Source: Saxidomus purpurata
Taxonomy: Eukaryota; Mollusca; Bivalvia; Venerida; Veneridae
DNA: 64,000 nucleotides
Direction of reading: 5' to 3'
Assembly (NCBI GenBank): GCA_022818135.1
Contig: JAFMSR010000008.1
Location: forward strand, 29,122,899-29,186,898
Of the stretch, positions 23,476 to 34,280 are shown one piece after another. A program made the translations under genes and the position numbers. Below the pieces are notes generated by a model that was given only the letters and a program-made list of their open reading frames with translations, had not been told where the DNA came from and ran no database searches. Numbering within the stretch: the first letter of the stretch is position 1; every line of letters begins with the position of its first letter.

Positions 23476-23858
23476 AGAGTGACATTTTTATATCCATACA
23501 GGCAGAGAGTTGACAGTAATGTTGACAGAAGTGTGACATATTCGATGGTCATGTGAAATAAGAGATGAAATCTATGACAGTTATGTGTACCGATGTTTGA
23601 CATTTGTCACAATAATGTAAACAAAAATAAAAGAAATGTGATAGGCCTAGCTGTGATCACAATGTAAAACCTAAGCCGTAACATTTATAAAAGTAATAGA
23701 AATATGTATGGCACCTCGAGTAATATATCTGTTAAGAAGGCATACGCCTTATCACACATGTCCACGACATAAACTAGAAAATGTCAGTTAGCATTACATG
23801 ATGGCTGTACAAACTTCGTGCAACGGTCTTGTCTTGTTTTGCACGAAATGTTCAGGTA

Positions 23859-26800
23859 CTACATGTAGTTGTTTTCACCTGACCAGTACCACACAATCAA
23901 TACAACAATACAGAAGATTCCCAGGACAATGCTGGTAATGATCAGGTTCTTTGCAGAACGTGACATCTTATCGGCTCTCTCAATGTCACCAGCACGCATT
24001 AGGTTGTTCGCCTGAAAATGAAATGGAAAATATCGCAAGTGTGAATGCATCTAACATGCATCATTTCAAGCTTGAAATATATCAAAATCGTTACTGTTAT
24101 TATATTATGATAGAGTATTAAAATAAAAGAAATATCGTTTGTGCATGTAGGTATGTTAACACCGTACTCTTTTAGTTAAGAATTAATATACTTTGTTAGA
24201 GTAGTGTATCTTCGTTGTATGATAATTCCCGATGTAACTTGTTTGAGCAGTTCTGAATGAAAGCCTTCTCAAACTGTGAAAATGTTGTTTTCAACTGTAT
24301 ATTCAGAAGAGAAAAAACTACAGTTTATAATTTTGCACTTTTAAAGCTAACCGCATTTACTAAATTTACAAACCTCATTTGCGTAGTAGATGGCGCATAA
24401 ACCTGTCGGCCAGAAGCAACAAAGACAGGCGAGTATAGACGATACCATGTAGTCCTGAACTAGGGGCTGAATACTAGTAACCACGCTAATAGCCTGTCGT
24501 GGCTGATTCACTACCTGTAGAAGTATGTTGTTTAAGAAGGATGTGAAAATTTCGTTTACAATGTAAGTATTTGTAGGTTCAGCTGTATGTATTTGTGAGT
24601 GCTTCCAACCAATTTACTGTAAGGTTTAAACAAATAAACCACCAGAAACGAAGCACTCTTCAAACCTCTCAATACGTTTACTGGTTTAAACATACCCCGG
24701 TATCAATTCGTGCATTTATGTTTGCTCATTTTGCCGTGTCGAATTAGAAACAACGACAATATTTTGCCGTGCTCTCGAGTTGAGTTGGCGCCACCGCCAA
24801 CACAAGACCACGACAGCAATAAATAACTAAAACCCGACATTGCAAAGACGAAACAACTTCAAAGAAAGGGCGCCAGTACGGCACTAGTGAACGAAAGCAC
24901 GCCAGTTAGTTGTATCGTGTTGTCGTGCTGTCGCCTACCCACTTTTTGTTCTTTCGTCCTTTGTTTCGTGTTGGTCGGAACTCCAACATGACACCATGGC
25001 AAAATAAGCGGCATAACAACAAAAATATATTGCATGATTACAGCACTGCATGTGCATTTTGTGTAACTGATATGCAAATGTCACCCGGAGGCGATATAAC
25101 GGCGTGGCAGATTCTCGTGTTGACAGGGGCGCCAGTACGAAACAACGAAAGCACGACAAGGTTGTGCTTTGTCGTAAGTTTCGCCAACTTTCTCGTGTTA
25201 GCGTCCCCCGCCAAATGGACACAAGGACAAGAAAAGGGTGAAACAACGAAATGACGCTTAGGCGACAACACGACATAACTATTAATCGCACTGTCGTCCT
25301 GTATTGTCGTATTTTAGCCCTTTCAGTTTCATTATTTAGACCTTGTATTGTCACGTGTGGTCGTTATATCGTGTTGTCGTTGGCTCACTAAGAACACGAC
25401 TGAAATGGATTTGTCGTCAAAGCTGCTCGCTCTCAGATTTTTGTAAGTTTTTTTTTCAACAGTAACTGAGAGCGAACAGCTTTAAACGGTTTTGTGTTGT
25501 CCTTTTGGCGAATCCGCCAGAACGACAACGCGACATGCCAGAAATCAGCCACCAAAAATGTAGTTTGACCCGCTTTACAGTCAGTTTTTAATACTGTACT
25601 GTTATATTATAACTTAAGAATAGTACTTTTTTAAAACCGTATTAAAACTCAAAAAAGCCGATGCTGCTGTTTTCATCAACGGCACAACATTCCCAAGAAG
25701 AACTTTGCATCTTTTTAAACGCACACGTGCCGGTTCAGTTCTTTCAGCAGGCATTTACCAGTAGGTTTTACTTGACTAGATTCTTACCACTGAGGTAGCT
25801 GTATGAGAATATGCATGCTGTCCGTAGCCTCCCCCTGCTTGTGGGGGGTAGGCCAGTTGTCCGTAACCTGCTCCTGCCGGCGGCTGGTATGTCAGTTGTT
25901 CGCAGCCTGCTCCTGTTGGCGGCTGGTATGCCGGAGGTGGTTCTACGCCAATTGTGGCATTCTTCCCAGTGTACTCATCCGGTTGATCATAACCTAGGGA
26001 AAAGTCAAAGAGAATATTTTCTCAATAAATATGGACTTTCAAATCTGCTTATAACATCATCATGTTCTTGTCGTTATGATAGTTTTCAAATTAACTGAAG
26101 CGTACAAATCTGCAGGACTAATCGAGTAATGGTGTGATTAAATATAGACACACTTTTGACTGACTAGATGGTGACATTTTAAAGCAGAAGATCAGAGGAG
26201 GGATCACCTTTGGTTTGGATTTCATTGAAGGCCTCTTCCCGAACTTCGGTAGCATGATGCTCTCAAGGACAATAACGGAATCATGGAAATAAACGATGCT
26301 GTGTTTATACGTGCAAAATGAAAAATAAATATTAAAACTCATTTTGCTACTATTTTTTTGAATGTTTATCTACTAAAAGTACAGTTTCCGTTAAATTTGT
26401 GATTTCTATACTTAAACATGATCATGACTATATTCAACGTTTTTTTCAATAACAGGTAAAGACACTGGTGCAAAATTGTCACAAAATACACCCGTCACGT
26501 GCCCGAAATGCACTGGACATCATGCAACTACATCTTTATCAACCAAGTTAAATCGTCGTCAATGGAAATTCTGTAACAACCAATTACTGCTACGATGTGG
26601 CTGATATTTAAACATATCCACGATGCCCTTATAGTTAGTAAATATTTGACAACAGGTGTGTCAGGTAGAGAACAGTCACTGCTAATTAGTACAATCTCAG
26701 CTGCTCAAAGTCCATATCTCCACAGTGCTTTAAAATGAATGGTTGGTTATCGAACTTTGCCGTCGGTTCTGACCAGTTTAGGTGCGGTTGTACAAAGGGT

Positions 26801-27952
26801 CTTAGCTGTTAAAATCTGAACGATAACTCGCCACAGACACAAAGCCCATAAACATTGTCATACAATGTTTGGTAATAAATGTCAATGCACAAAGATGAAC
26901 TGGCAAATTTTCAGAAGTTCCCCGACCCCATGTTTATACGTTTTAAGATTGAGGAAGTGACGTCACAATGTCTATAACGTTACGTCGCAAGTATTTCTCG
27001 AAAGCCGTCTGTCACTGGAGGAAGTTTTACGGCACGGGCAAAATCACCGGAAATGCCGATAAGATATGCAATAAAAAGGGAACACAATGCGAGACTAACG
27101 GACGAATCATAAGAGATCACCACGCGAGACCAAAGAAACACAATGCGAGACTAACAGACTGATAACAAGGTATCCCCAAGCGAGACTAAAGGAACACCAA
27201 ATGAGACTAACAAACGGGTCCTAAGGTTCACCAAGCGAGACTAACAGACGGATCATTTAAAGTGATCGACAACTGAGACTAAAGGAACACTACGCGAGAC
27301 TAACGGACGGATCATAAGGGATCACCAAGCAGACTAAAGGAACACCACGCGAGACTAACAGATATATTGACGAACGAATACCATGTCCAACTTGATTGTA
27401 GTGTTTACAGGGAGTTTAACATGTTCCTATGTTTAGGGGAAGCTGCCCGGGTGTTCTGCACGACTCAGACACATCCTTTAGGTAAGGTATATACAGAAGT
27501 TACAGGGACTGACCAAGTTTTTCAACACATTTTGCAAAAATGGCTTTACACATTATATGTAAATACTCGGGTCTAAACAATATAACGTGATTTTGAATGC
27601 CAGGCAGATCGTTTAAAACTTCCTTGTTCATGCGTATCGTATATCCTGGACCGTTCCTATGTGTAATTTGAGCCAAGATAATTGTTTTAACAAAATCGCG
27701 ATATTTGCATGATTTTTGCAATAGATCTTTGACTATGAATCATTACAGTTGACACTGGTACATTAGATTTTCTATTGTCTCACGATTTGACCCGAAAACA
27801 AGTCACGGTTGTTTAGATTTATAAAATGAACATACAATGTATATCTCATTTCATACCTGTCTTATTAAGTACCAATAATGAACCAATTATTATCAAAAAG
27901 TGGATCAAAACAGTAAAATAAACTCACCCGCTCTTTCCTTGCTGTCTGCCAT
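23859..27952 (-). CDS. CD225/dispanin-family small membrane protein, copy 1 (4 exons)
   Basis: Exons read on the minus strand: 27952-27928, 25993-25788, 24514-24374 and 24011-23859; all introns are GT-AG. The product is 174 aa. Exon 1 gives only MADSKERA plus one base. Exon 2 is a P/G/Y-rich cytosolic tail with PPAY at 28-31 (a WW-domain ligand type) and a 13-residue repeat at 31-43 and 44-56, single in the other copies. The CD225 domain follows: DYMVSSILACLCCFWPTGL from D98 with a double cysteine at 109-110, then AGD at 131-133, spaced A137/S141/AK144-145, and a second hydrophobic segment at 147-167. CCFWPTG resembles PRRT1/SynDIG proteins; the layout also matches IFITM restriction factors. 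The family acts in membranes of endosomes or synapses. An antiviral role is inference only. Confidence 0.9.
24780..25415. repeat. CGACAACACGAC-type low-complexity tract in intron 2 of copy 1
   Basis: Short words such as GTCGTGTTGTCG, CGAAACAACGACAAAG and CACGACA recur on both strands. Equivalents lie in intron 2 of copies 2 and 4 (about 36960-37640 and 57560-58160); copy 3 has lost most of it. Overlapping open frames here, up to 139 aa, are composition artefacts. Confidence 0.6.
25419..25484. mobile_element. Tiny foldback insertion specific to unit 1
   Basis: AAAGCTGCTCGCTCTCAG and CTGAGAGCGAACAGCTTTA are inverted around a short loop. The other units read straight through GGATTTGTCGTTAAACGGTT, so this 60-odd-bp insertion happened in unit 1 after duplication. 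A related arm lies near 12980. Confidence 0.7.
26456..26604 (+). other. CPKC exon-like frame in intron 1 of copy 1, unknown
   Basis: TTTTTTCAATAACAG precedes a phase-1 frame of 48 residues ending in TGA. The core is TPVTCPKCTGHHATT and the end WKFCNNQLLLRCG. The same 149-nt segment, without indels, lies in all four units. CPKC resembles half of a LITAF-type zinc site, but the matching distal CPxC is absent. Differences between copies are mostly amino-acid changing, which argues against purifying selection. It may be a relic exon of an antisense gene or non-coding. Confidence 0.3.
27080..27365. repeat. GAGACTAA minisatellite (unit 1, short allele)
   Basis: Imperfect copies of CACGCGAGACTAAAGGAACA and GACTAACAGACGGATCATAA. 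The corresponding arrays are about 1.1 kb in unit 2, about 0.65 kb in unit 3 and only about 90 bp in unit 4. Confidence 0.8.
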
Positions 27953-27975
27953 TGTCAAAACAACGTTTAAAATCT

Positions 27976-27986
27976 AAAAATATATA
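27976..27986 (-). promoter_or_regulatory. TATA-like box upstream of copy 1 exon 1
   Basis: On the minus strand TATATATTTTT lies about 24-34 nt above the start codon. Copy 4 keeps it (about 60919-60929); copy 2 has a changed TACATTTTTAG. If used, the 5' UTR would be only a few bases, so an undetected upstream exon is also possible. Confidence 0.25.
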
Positions 27987-28104
27987 GTGATATTGTGCGA
28001 CAATAATACCTGGTACTCATAAATCTTCCCCAATATTTTCGGGTACGTTCGGGTGTTTTCGTTGTTTCAATAATACATTTCACCGACTGAAGTTTGCACT
28101 GCAG

Positions 28105-28165
28105 AGACAGTGGCGTAGCGGTAAGATGCCTAAATTGAATGCTAGATTCCATGGGTTCGAATTTT
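28105..28165 (+). repeat. tRNA-related sequence upstream of copy 1
   Basis: CAGTGGCGTAGCGGTAAGAT (A-box-like) and CCATGGGTTCGAATT (B-box-like) with tRNA-like spacing. Counterparts lie at 43326-43384 and 63625-63690, in the same place relative to exon 1. Poor stems and no acceptor pairing indicate a SINE head. Confidence 0.5.
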
Positions 28166-28422
28166 AATTTCTATAAGTGTATGGCTATTTTTATTTAATG
28201 TGTGACACTATCTTATGCACCGTTTTCGCTTTTATATATTCTATGATATTTCTTTTGAATTTTATTGTTGGTTAATTTTCCTTTGTTTTCTGTGTTTTTA
28301 TGTACTAATACTTAAATATTATTGATATTCATGGCATTTCAGGAATTACATAAAATTACATCGTCCGTTGAGTGAATATTTTTCTGTCTGTCCCTGGGTT
28401 ATCTATGAAATCCTTCGATATA

Positions 28423-28494
28423 TTATAGTTAGAATAGCTTTAGTTACCAAACACAAAGGTGTTGTTTTCTTAGTCCAAATATCCACATATTGCA
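28423..28494 (+). repeat. 5' LTR remnant and primer-binding region
   Basis: TATAGTTAGAATAGCTTTAG to ATCCACATATTGCA matches the last ~70 bp of the 3' LTR (34210-34280). The first ~95 bp of the LTR are missing and unit 1 sequence abuts directly. TTGGTGGAAATGGATC follows at 28495, in the position and style of a tRNA primer-binding site. Confidence 0.7.
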
Positions 28495-28621
28495 TTGGTG
28501 GAAATGGATCAATTACTCACGGATATTGATGAATAAATTTTCTCTTTATAATATCATTAATTCATTGGCAAAGTGAAATAGTAGCTATTTTTTCAAGAAT
28601 CTGTTCTCATAACATTTCAAG

Positions 28622-29411
28622 ATGGCAACTTCTTTTGAACTGCCAACGTCACGACCGTTCATAGTGATCGGACAAAACACTAACTTGTCAAGTTCATGGG
28701 ACATATATGTAAAAAGATTTGAATATTATTGTGATGCAACAGGAATTACAAAAAAATGAAAGAAATTAAGCTCTGTTTTTACATCTCTGTGTTGAAGAAG
28801 TGCAAGATATTTATGAAACAATGACGACTACAGGAAATACTTACGTGGACACAGTTAAAGCTCTTACATAATACTTCAACCAAAAGAAAAACATCGCATA
28901 TGAACGACACCGTTTTCGTTAAGAAAAACAACGTAATGAGAAATCTGTGGACAATAACATAATAAGGCTCAAAAAGCTTGATGTTTCATGTGACTTTCCT
29001 GGAGACACCGTTGACGACACGATCCGTGACCAAGTCGTAGAGAATTGCATCTCTAGTGAGCTGAAAAGGAAATTTCTGCGCGAACAAGAACTTACCCTTG
29101 GAAAAGTGCAAACAATTGCTCATACAACAGAACTCGCAGATTTGCAAGCAGACAAAATGCAAAATTCTGTGAATAGTCAAAAATCACCAGCACCGTCAGT
29201 ACACAATTCGTATGACGACGTCAATTAGTTACAACGTCCGAAGCAAGGAAAATCCCAACGGAAACAATTTCAGCCTAGAGCAATGCCAGCACAAAAGCCA
29301 GCAAAATACCGTTGTGGAGGAAAGGGTCATTCCGGGCATGAATGCATCAAGTCTCGAAATATCGTGTGCAACAAGTGCAAAAAGCAAGGTCACATAGCTC
29401 AAATGTGTTAA
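28622..29411 (+). pseudogene. Retroelement gag remnant
   Basis: The frame starts at an ATG, is stopped after about 45 codons at an A-run (near 28753) and shifts several more times. Recognisable parts are the N-terminal capsid-like block (WDIYVKRFEYYCDATGI), a middle block at 28947-29220, and two CCHC knuckles at 29313-29408 (CGGKGHSGHEC and CNKCKKQGHIAQMC). The stop at 29409 closes the region. It is not functional as it stands. Confidence 0.75.
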
Positions 29412-29426
29412 TCAAAGAAAAGTGAA

Positions 29427-29932
29427 GTGCGTTGTGTAAATGAAAATGAGGAATCTGATTATTCTAGAGATGAAAATGAATGTGTATTTGGATTAAATTC
29501 AAAAGTTCAGTCACCATTTGTGGAAGTGGAAATTGAAGGAAATAAGTGTAAATTGCTATTTGATTCTGGATCTAGTGTTAATTGCTTGGATTGGTCTACT
29601 TTTGAAAAGTTAACTCAAAAAGCACGACAATCGCAAAATTTCATTCCAAAATTTATCCGTATGTTCTATCTCAACCTTTGAAGATTCTTGGAGTTGCTGA
29701 TTTAAATCTGAAAATTAATGAGAAAATTGAAAAAATCAGGTTTCACATCATTGATAGTGAGTGCACGCAATTATATAGTCAGCAATGTGCAGTAAATCTT
29801 GGATTACTGAAATTCTATGTGAATAACGCAGTAAACGGTGAGAACACGGTGGATCACAATATCACAATACAGCGACGGATTCCAGGGACTTGGAAAACTC
29901 AAGGATTGATTTCAAACTCTAACTCAACATAA
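29427..29932 (+). pseudogene. Retroelement aspartic protease remnant
   Basis: LLFDSGSSVNCLDW at about 29550-29590 carries the catalytic DSG triplet of a retropepsin in its usual context, preceded by FVEVEIEGNKCK. The frame breaks at about 29680 and continues in another phase to 29932, with linker-like sequence leading to reverse transcriptase. Confidence 0.7.
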
Positions 29933-29981
29933 AAAATAATGTGAAGCCGTCGCACAGCCAAATCGCCGCATACCATTCAAA

Positions 29982-31203
29982 ATGCGACAGCAAGCCAACA
30001 AGAAAATCATACAACTTCTAGAAGCCGACGTTATCGAGAAAGTAGAAGGCGCGACTCCATGGGTATCACCCTTGGTAGTTATTCCCAATAGTAATGGGGA
30101 CATTCGAATATGCGTTGACATGAGGCAAGCTAACTTAGCTATCGAAAGGGAACGCTTCCATATGCCAAATATAGATGAAACTTTAGAAGAACTCAATGGA
30201 GCCAAATTCTTCACGAAGCTAGACTTAAACATGGGTTACCACCAAATACAACTCGATTCAAAAAGCCGAGACATCACCTGCTTTGTGACAAATGATGGTA
30301 TATTCAGATATAAAAGACTAATGTTCGGAATTTCAAGTGCCTCTGAGGTCTATCAGACAGTCATTCAGCACACACTTTAAGACACACCGAACTGCAAAAA
30401 CATTTCGGATGATATAATTGTGTATTAGAAGAGAAGAACACGACGCGACCCTGAGAAAAGTATTGCAACGTGTACGAGACAAAAATTTGACACTCAATAA
30501 AGAGAAGTGCGAATTTTGCAAAACAACGATGACATTCATGGGTCCCACAGTAACCGCTGAAGGACTTATGCCACAGGAGGGCAAGATTGAAGCAGTGCCA
30601 AATACAGCACCCCAACAAAACGTCAAAGAAGTGAAATCCTTCTTAGGACTCTTGAACTATTGCTCTAAATTTCTTCCGAACTTTGCGACAATTTCTGAGC
30701 CCATCAGAAAATTAACAAGAAAGAACACCTCTTTCATCTGGGGGAAAGAACAACAATCAGCGTTTCAAACCTTGAAATCGATGCAAATCAGTGCTGGTGG
30801 TATGTTATTTTACAACCCAAATGTCGAAACAACAATCGTAGATGCATCTCCATTTGGATTAGGTGCAATTTTATTGCAGAAACAAAGGGATGGCCACTTT
30901 AAGCCAGTAGCATATGCCAGTACGACATTAAATCAGACTGAAAGGCGATACAGTCAAATTGAACGTGAATGCCTAGTAGTTACATGGGAAAACGAAAAGT
31001 TTCGAACATATGTGTATGGATTAAAATTCAAGGTGATCACTGATCACAAATCGTTCATCAACATCTTCAAACCAACACACATACCTCCAGCAAGACTTGA
31101 AAGTATGTTATTATGCCTGCAATGTTACCAATTTACAGTAGAATTTCAACCAGGAGCATTAAACCCTGCCGACATCCTTTCAAGGTCAACAATCAAGCAA
31201 TAA
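29982..31203 (+). pseudogene. Retroelement reverse transcriptase-RNase H remnant
   Basis: Palm motifs are visible: TPWVSPLVVIPNSNG, KLDLNMGYHQI with the first catalytic aspartate, and ISDDIIVY at about 30402-30425. In-frame stops occur at 30378 and 30426, with a register change between them. From 30418 one frame covers the thumb (FLGLLNYCSKFLPNF) and RNase H: DASPFGLGAILL with the first acidic residue at 30841, SQIEREC and TDHK near 31040. It ends NPADILSRS. Stops prevent a full polyprotein. Confidence 0.85.
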
Positions 31204-31430
31204 AAATGTGAAATATCTATCATTACTGAGAAATACATTGAATACCTGTGTGAAAATACTGTACCCTCAGTCTTGACCTTTGACCAAAAATATAAAAAAA
31301 GAGTCATGCCAGGACAAATTCATTCAAGAACTGAATCAGTGCATAAATGAGGGCAAATGGCTGAAACATGAGAAATTCAAGACATTGTTCACGGGATGCT
31401 GAAAAATCAGGGCTGTGTTCGTGGGTTGTG
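31204..31430 (+). pseudogene. Retroelement integrase N-terminal linker remnant
   Basis: Frame-shifted sequence continues past RNase H, with VLTFDQ and a QELNQCINEGKW-type block typical of the linker before integrase. It fades at about 31400. No HHCC finger or catalytic core is found. Confidence 0.5.
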
Positions 31431-31855
31431 CTGGGCTGGGCTCGTGGGCTGAACCCAAGGCCATGGACCTGTAGTCTCAAGGACATGAATTCGCAGACGA
31501 TATGGTCAAAACCTCGTGGTCATCAGGTTAAAGAGGCATTATTGTTCCTTGTTGAGGCTAGAATGACATTTTATTAGCAGGCAGTAGTGGCTGTTAGTGA
31601 TATCTTCATCGTTTACTCGACGGAGTTATCATAATGATTTAATTCAACATGTGCTATTAGTCAGCCATAGGTATACTTTGTGATGATATACATATTGTTT
31701 TTTTTTACATATAAGATCAATGGTTCTAAAATTGTACAAATATTTATTAAGTTTTAACACATTGATTGCCATTTGACAAAAAACAAACCAATCCCAAAAT
31801 GGTGACTCCAGTATACTCCCTTTCATACTTCCTTTATAGTTTATACCAATTCATT
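31431..31855. other. Unassigned insert inside the retroelement
   Basis: A GC-richer stretch with TGTGCTGGGCTGGGCTCGTG followed by AT-rich sequence. No recognised family. The frames at 31368-31577 and 31644-31826 are not supported as genes. Confidence 0.35.
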
Positions 31856-32022
31856 TTAGCTCGATTGCGAAGAAAGCTTGTAGCTTATCGAGTCACTCTC
31901 GAGTCCGCTTCCGCGGTGTCATATGACGAAGTACGGTCGTGACCCAAGTTGGGCTCGAACCCGCAACGTCTAGGATGAGCGGTCGACACCTTAACCTCTA
32001 CACCATCGCTCCTTTGCGGAGT
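31856..32022 (-). mobile_element. tRNA-derived SINE, minus strand
   Basis: The reverse strand reads GGAGCGATGGTGTAGAGGTT, then GTTGCGGGTTCGAGCCC as the B box, then CATATGACACCGCGGAAGC and the conserved tail GCTACAAGCTTTCTTCGCAA. It is the same family as the copy at 9303-9506 and lies within the broken integrase region. Confidence 0.8.
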
Positions 32023-32393
32023 GGGTGTGGGGGTAGAATAAGTTTGGTCTTGGAAACATTGAAATACGTTCATGATCTTTCTCATTTCTCTTAATTCAAT
32101 GAATTCAATTTAACCACGACAGTGGTTTGAACAGGCTGTTGAAGATAAGAAAATAATATCCTGTTAACTTTTGAAAAGTCAGGTCGTTTAACCGATTAAA
32201 TTAAGTTCACTATATTATTTAAAAACCAAAATGTACCCTACCTCACGTATGTGCAAAGAAATGCATATGTGTACACTTTACATACGAACTTAAGCGCCTT
32301 AACGTTACAACCTACCTACCAAAGTTACCTTTATATACCATTTTAATAATAACATTTTAAAACTATGTATGCAATAGGCATCACATATTCAAT

Positions 32394-33599
32394 ACAAGAG
32401 GGTCATGATGGCCCTATATCGCTCACCTGACTACCATTTGCTATGATAAAAGGGGTCATGATTCTAACATAATTCGTCTAGGTCCACTTCACAATGATTA
32501 GTAACATTTCAAATATCTATTATCTGCCTGTCCGCCTTGTGTTTCCCCTATATAAGCCTATGTGAAATCAAGTGCTTTCCCCCTCCCGGGAAGGGTTTAT
32601 TTTGACCAGGGGGTCATGATTTGAGCAATCATGGTAAAGGTTCACTATACAATGCTACATGCTAAATATTTCAGCTCTATGCCTTGTGGTTTCAGAGAAG
32701 AAGATTTTTGAAGTTTTTCCTGTATGAGCCTATGTAAAACCAAATGACCCCCCGGGCGGGGTTAATTTTGACCTAGGGCTCATAATTTGTACAATCTTTG
32801 TAGGAGTCCACTGGACAATGCCACATGCTAAATATCTAAGCTCTAGTCCTTGTGGTTTCAGAGAAGAAGATTTTTTAAATTTTTTCCTATATAAGCCTAT
32901 GTAAAACCAAGTGACCGCGGGCAGGTCAATTTTGACCCGGGGCCCATAATTTATACAATCTTGGTACAAGTCTACTAGACAATGCCACATACTAAATATC
33001 TGAGCTCTAGGCCTTGTGGTTTCCGAGAACAATAATTTTTAAGTTTTTCTTATATAAGCCTATGCAAAACTAAGTGACCACCCGCACGGGATCAATTTTG
33101 ACACGGGGGCATAATTTGAACAATCTTGATAGAGGTCCACTAGACAATGCTACATGCCAAACATCTAAGCTCTAGGCCTTGTCGTTTCAGAGAAGAAGAT
33201 TTTTAAAGTTTGTCCTATATAAGCCTATGCAAAACTGAGTGACTTCCCGCGCGGGGTCAATTTTGACCCGGGGGTCATAATTTGAACAATCTGGGTAAAG
33301 GTCAACTAGACAATGCTACATGCCAAATATCTAAGCTCTAGGCCTTGTGGTTTCAGAGAAAAATATTTTTAAAGTTTTTCCTATTTGTTGCCATAGCAAC
33401 CAGAGTTCTGCGTAGAAAGGAATTCTTTTAACACTTTGATAGAGCTTTATGCCAGCAACATTCTTGCAAAATTTCAACAACATTGGCCTAGTGGTTTCAG
33501 ATTAGATGTCGTTTGAAGGAAATGGTTGACGGACGGACGTACGACGGACTCCGGACGGAAAGCGATTGTAATAGCTCACTCTGGCACTTTGCCAGGCTT
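32394..33599 (-). repeat. GGCC-family repeat nested in the retroelement, minus strand
   Basis: Read in reverse it starts with the CTGGCAAAGTGCCAG-type hairpin and a TCCGTCCGTC block near 33530. Six ~155-bp CTGAAACCACAAGGCCTAGA units follow, ending GTGAGCGATATAGGGCCATC, ATGACCCTCTTGT at 32394. Palindromic GGTCAAAATTGACC blocks recur. The integrase C-terminal piece begins within a few bases of its outer end, suggesting insertion into integrase. Confidence 0.8.
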
Positions 33600-33610
33600 C
33601 AAAAGCAAAA

Positions 33611-33856
33611 ATGAAAAATAATGCTGACAGACGAGCAAGCACCCGTCAGGTGCATTACAAACTGGGACAGAAAGTTCTAATCTTAAACAGAAATTTTGGA
33701 AAATTAAATTCAAAGTGGAGCACTGAAATATACATTGTTACAGGACAGAAAGGCAATCAATTCAAAATAAAATCAAGATTTAATGAAACATTCAGAAAAA
33801 CATTTCCCACACAAGGCCTTTCTATCATGAATAAACTTGCCAAACCAATGGATTGA
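33611..33856 (+). pseudogene. Retroelement integrase C-terminal remnant
   Basis: An open frame of 81 codons reads YKLGQKVLILNRNFGKLNSK... with WSTEIYIV and FRKTFPTQGL, the usual C-terminal DNA-binding part of Ty3-type integrase. It ends at TGA 257 bp before the 3' LTR. The catalytic core upstream is gone. Confidence 0.7.
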
Positions 33857-34112
33857 CCATTAGTGTTCAAAAATTTTTGAAGATTTTGATTTTGAGATTT
33901 TTATAGCATGTGAAATGGCTGAAATGAAAAAACTCAAATCATCACAAATAATCATTCTTGTCAGTCTAATAATGAAAAGACAATTAATCAAACAGCCATG
34001 ACATTCTTGGCCTATAAATTGAGACAGACGTATAAACACTAATGTTATTAATGGTTCCCTGTTCAACTTTTAATGTTCTGGGAAATTCTTATCAATCTCA
34101 AGAAAGTGCGGA

Positions 34113-34280
34113 TGTAATGTATCCAATGTCAGGGGCCAATACTTGACCATTGCTGATAAGACCCGCCTTCCGCTCTGCCTCTCTGATACCACATGTTGTA
34201 AACATATAGTTAGAATATATTTAGTAAACAAACACAAAAGTGTTGTTTTCTTACATTAGTCCAAATATCCAAATATTACA
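34113..34280 (+). repeat. 3' LTR of the Ty3-like element (168 bp)
   Basis: It starts TGTAATGTATCC directly after a purine-rich AGAAAGTGCGGA and ends ATATTACA. The last 70 bp match the 5' remnant at 28423-28494. Because the 5' LTR has lost its outer end, no target duplication can be read. Confidence 0.75.

Larger units (their letters stand above)
20885..28422. repeat. Segmental duplication unit 1 (CD225 array)
   Basis: This block is collinear with 34281-45770, 45771-54892 and 54893-64000. The shared order is: GGGCCACATTCAACCAAT and the small TACAGTAAAG element, a GTGACAGTCATGTGAT minisatellite, exons 4, 3 and 2 of a CD225 gene, a CPKC exon-like frame, a GAGACTAA minisatellite, exon 1 and a tRNA-related sequence. 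Unit 1 is the most divergent at its left end. On the right it is cut by the retroelement. Confidence 0.85.
28423..34280 (+). mobile_element. Decayed Ty3/mag-like LTR retrotransposon with nested repeats
   Basis: Order: truncated 5' LTR, primer-binding-like site, gag with two zinc knuckles, protease, reverse transcriptase, RNase H, a broken integrase and a 3' LTR. The integrase core is missing and its place is taken by unassigned DNA, a SINE and a GGCC-family repeat (about 31430-33599). Multiple stops and frameshifts make it inactive. The ISDD reverse-transcriptase motif and two CCHC knuckles suit the mag clade of Ty3 elements, which includes the bivalve element Steamer; identity with Steamer is not claimed. 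It lies exactly between array units 1 and 2. Confidence 0.85.

Noticed and set aside
24935..25354. 139-codon minus-strand open frame in intron 2 of copy 1
   Set aside because: It lies in a CGACAACACG word-repeat tract, overlaps other long frames on both strands, and is not kept open in units 2 and 4.
26456..26604. LITAF-domain exon
   Set aside because: Only one CPxC pair is present; the hydrophobic middle and distal HxCPxC motif are missing. I kept it as an unnamed exon-like frame.
30333..30626. Minus-strand frames opposite the reverse transcriptase region
   Set aside because: Antisense shadows of the plus-strand pol remnant.
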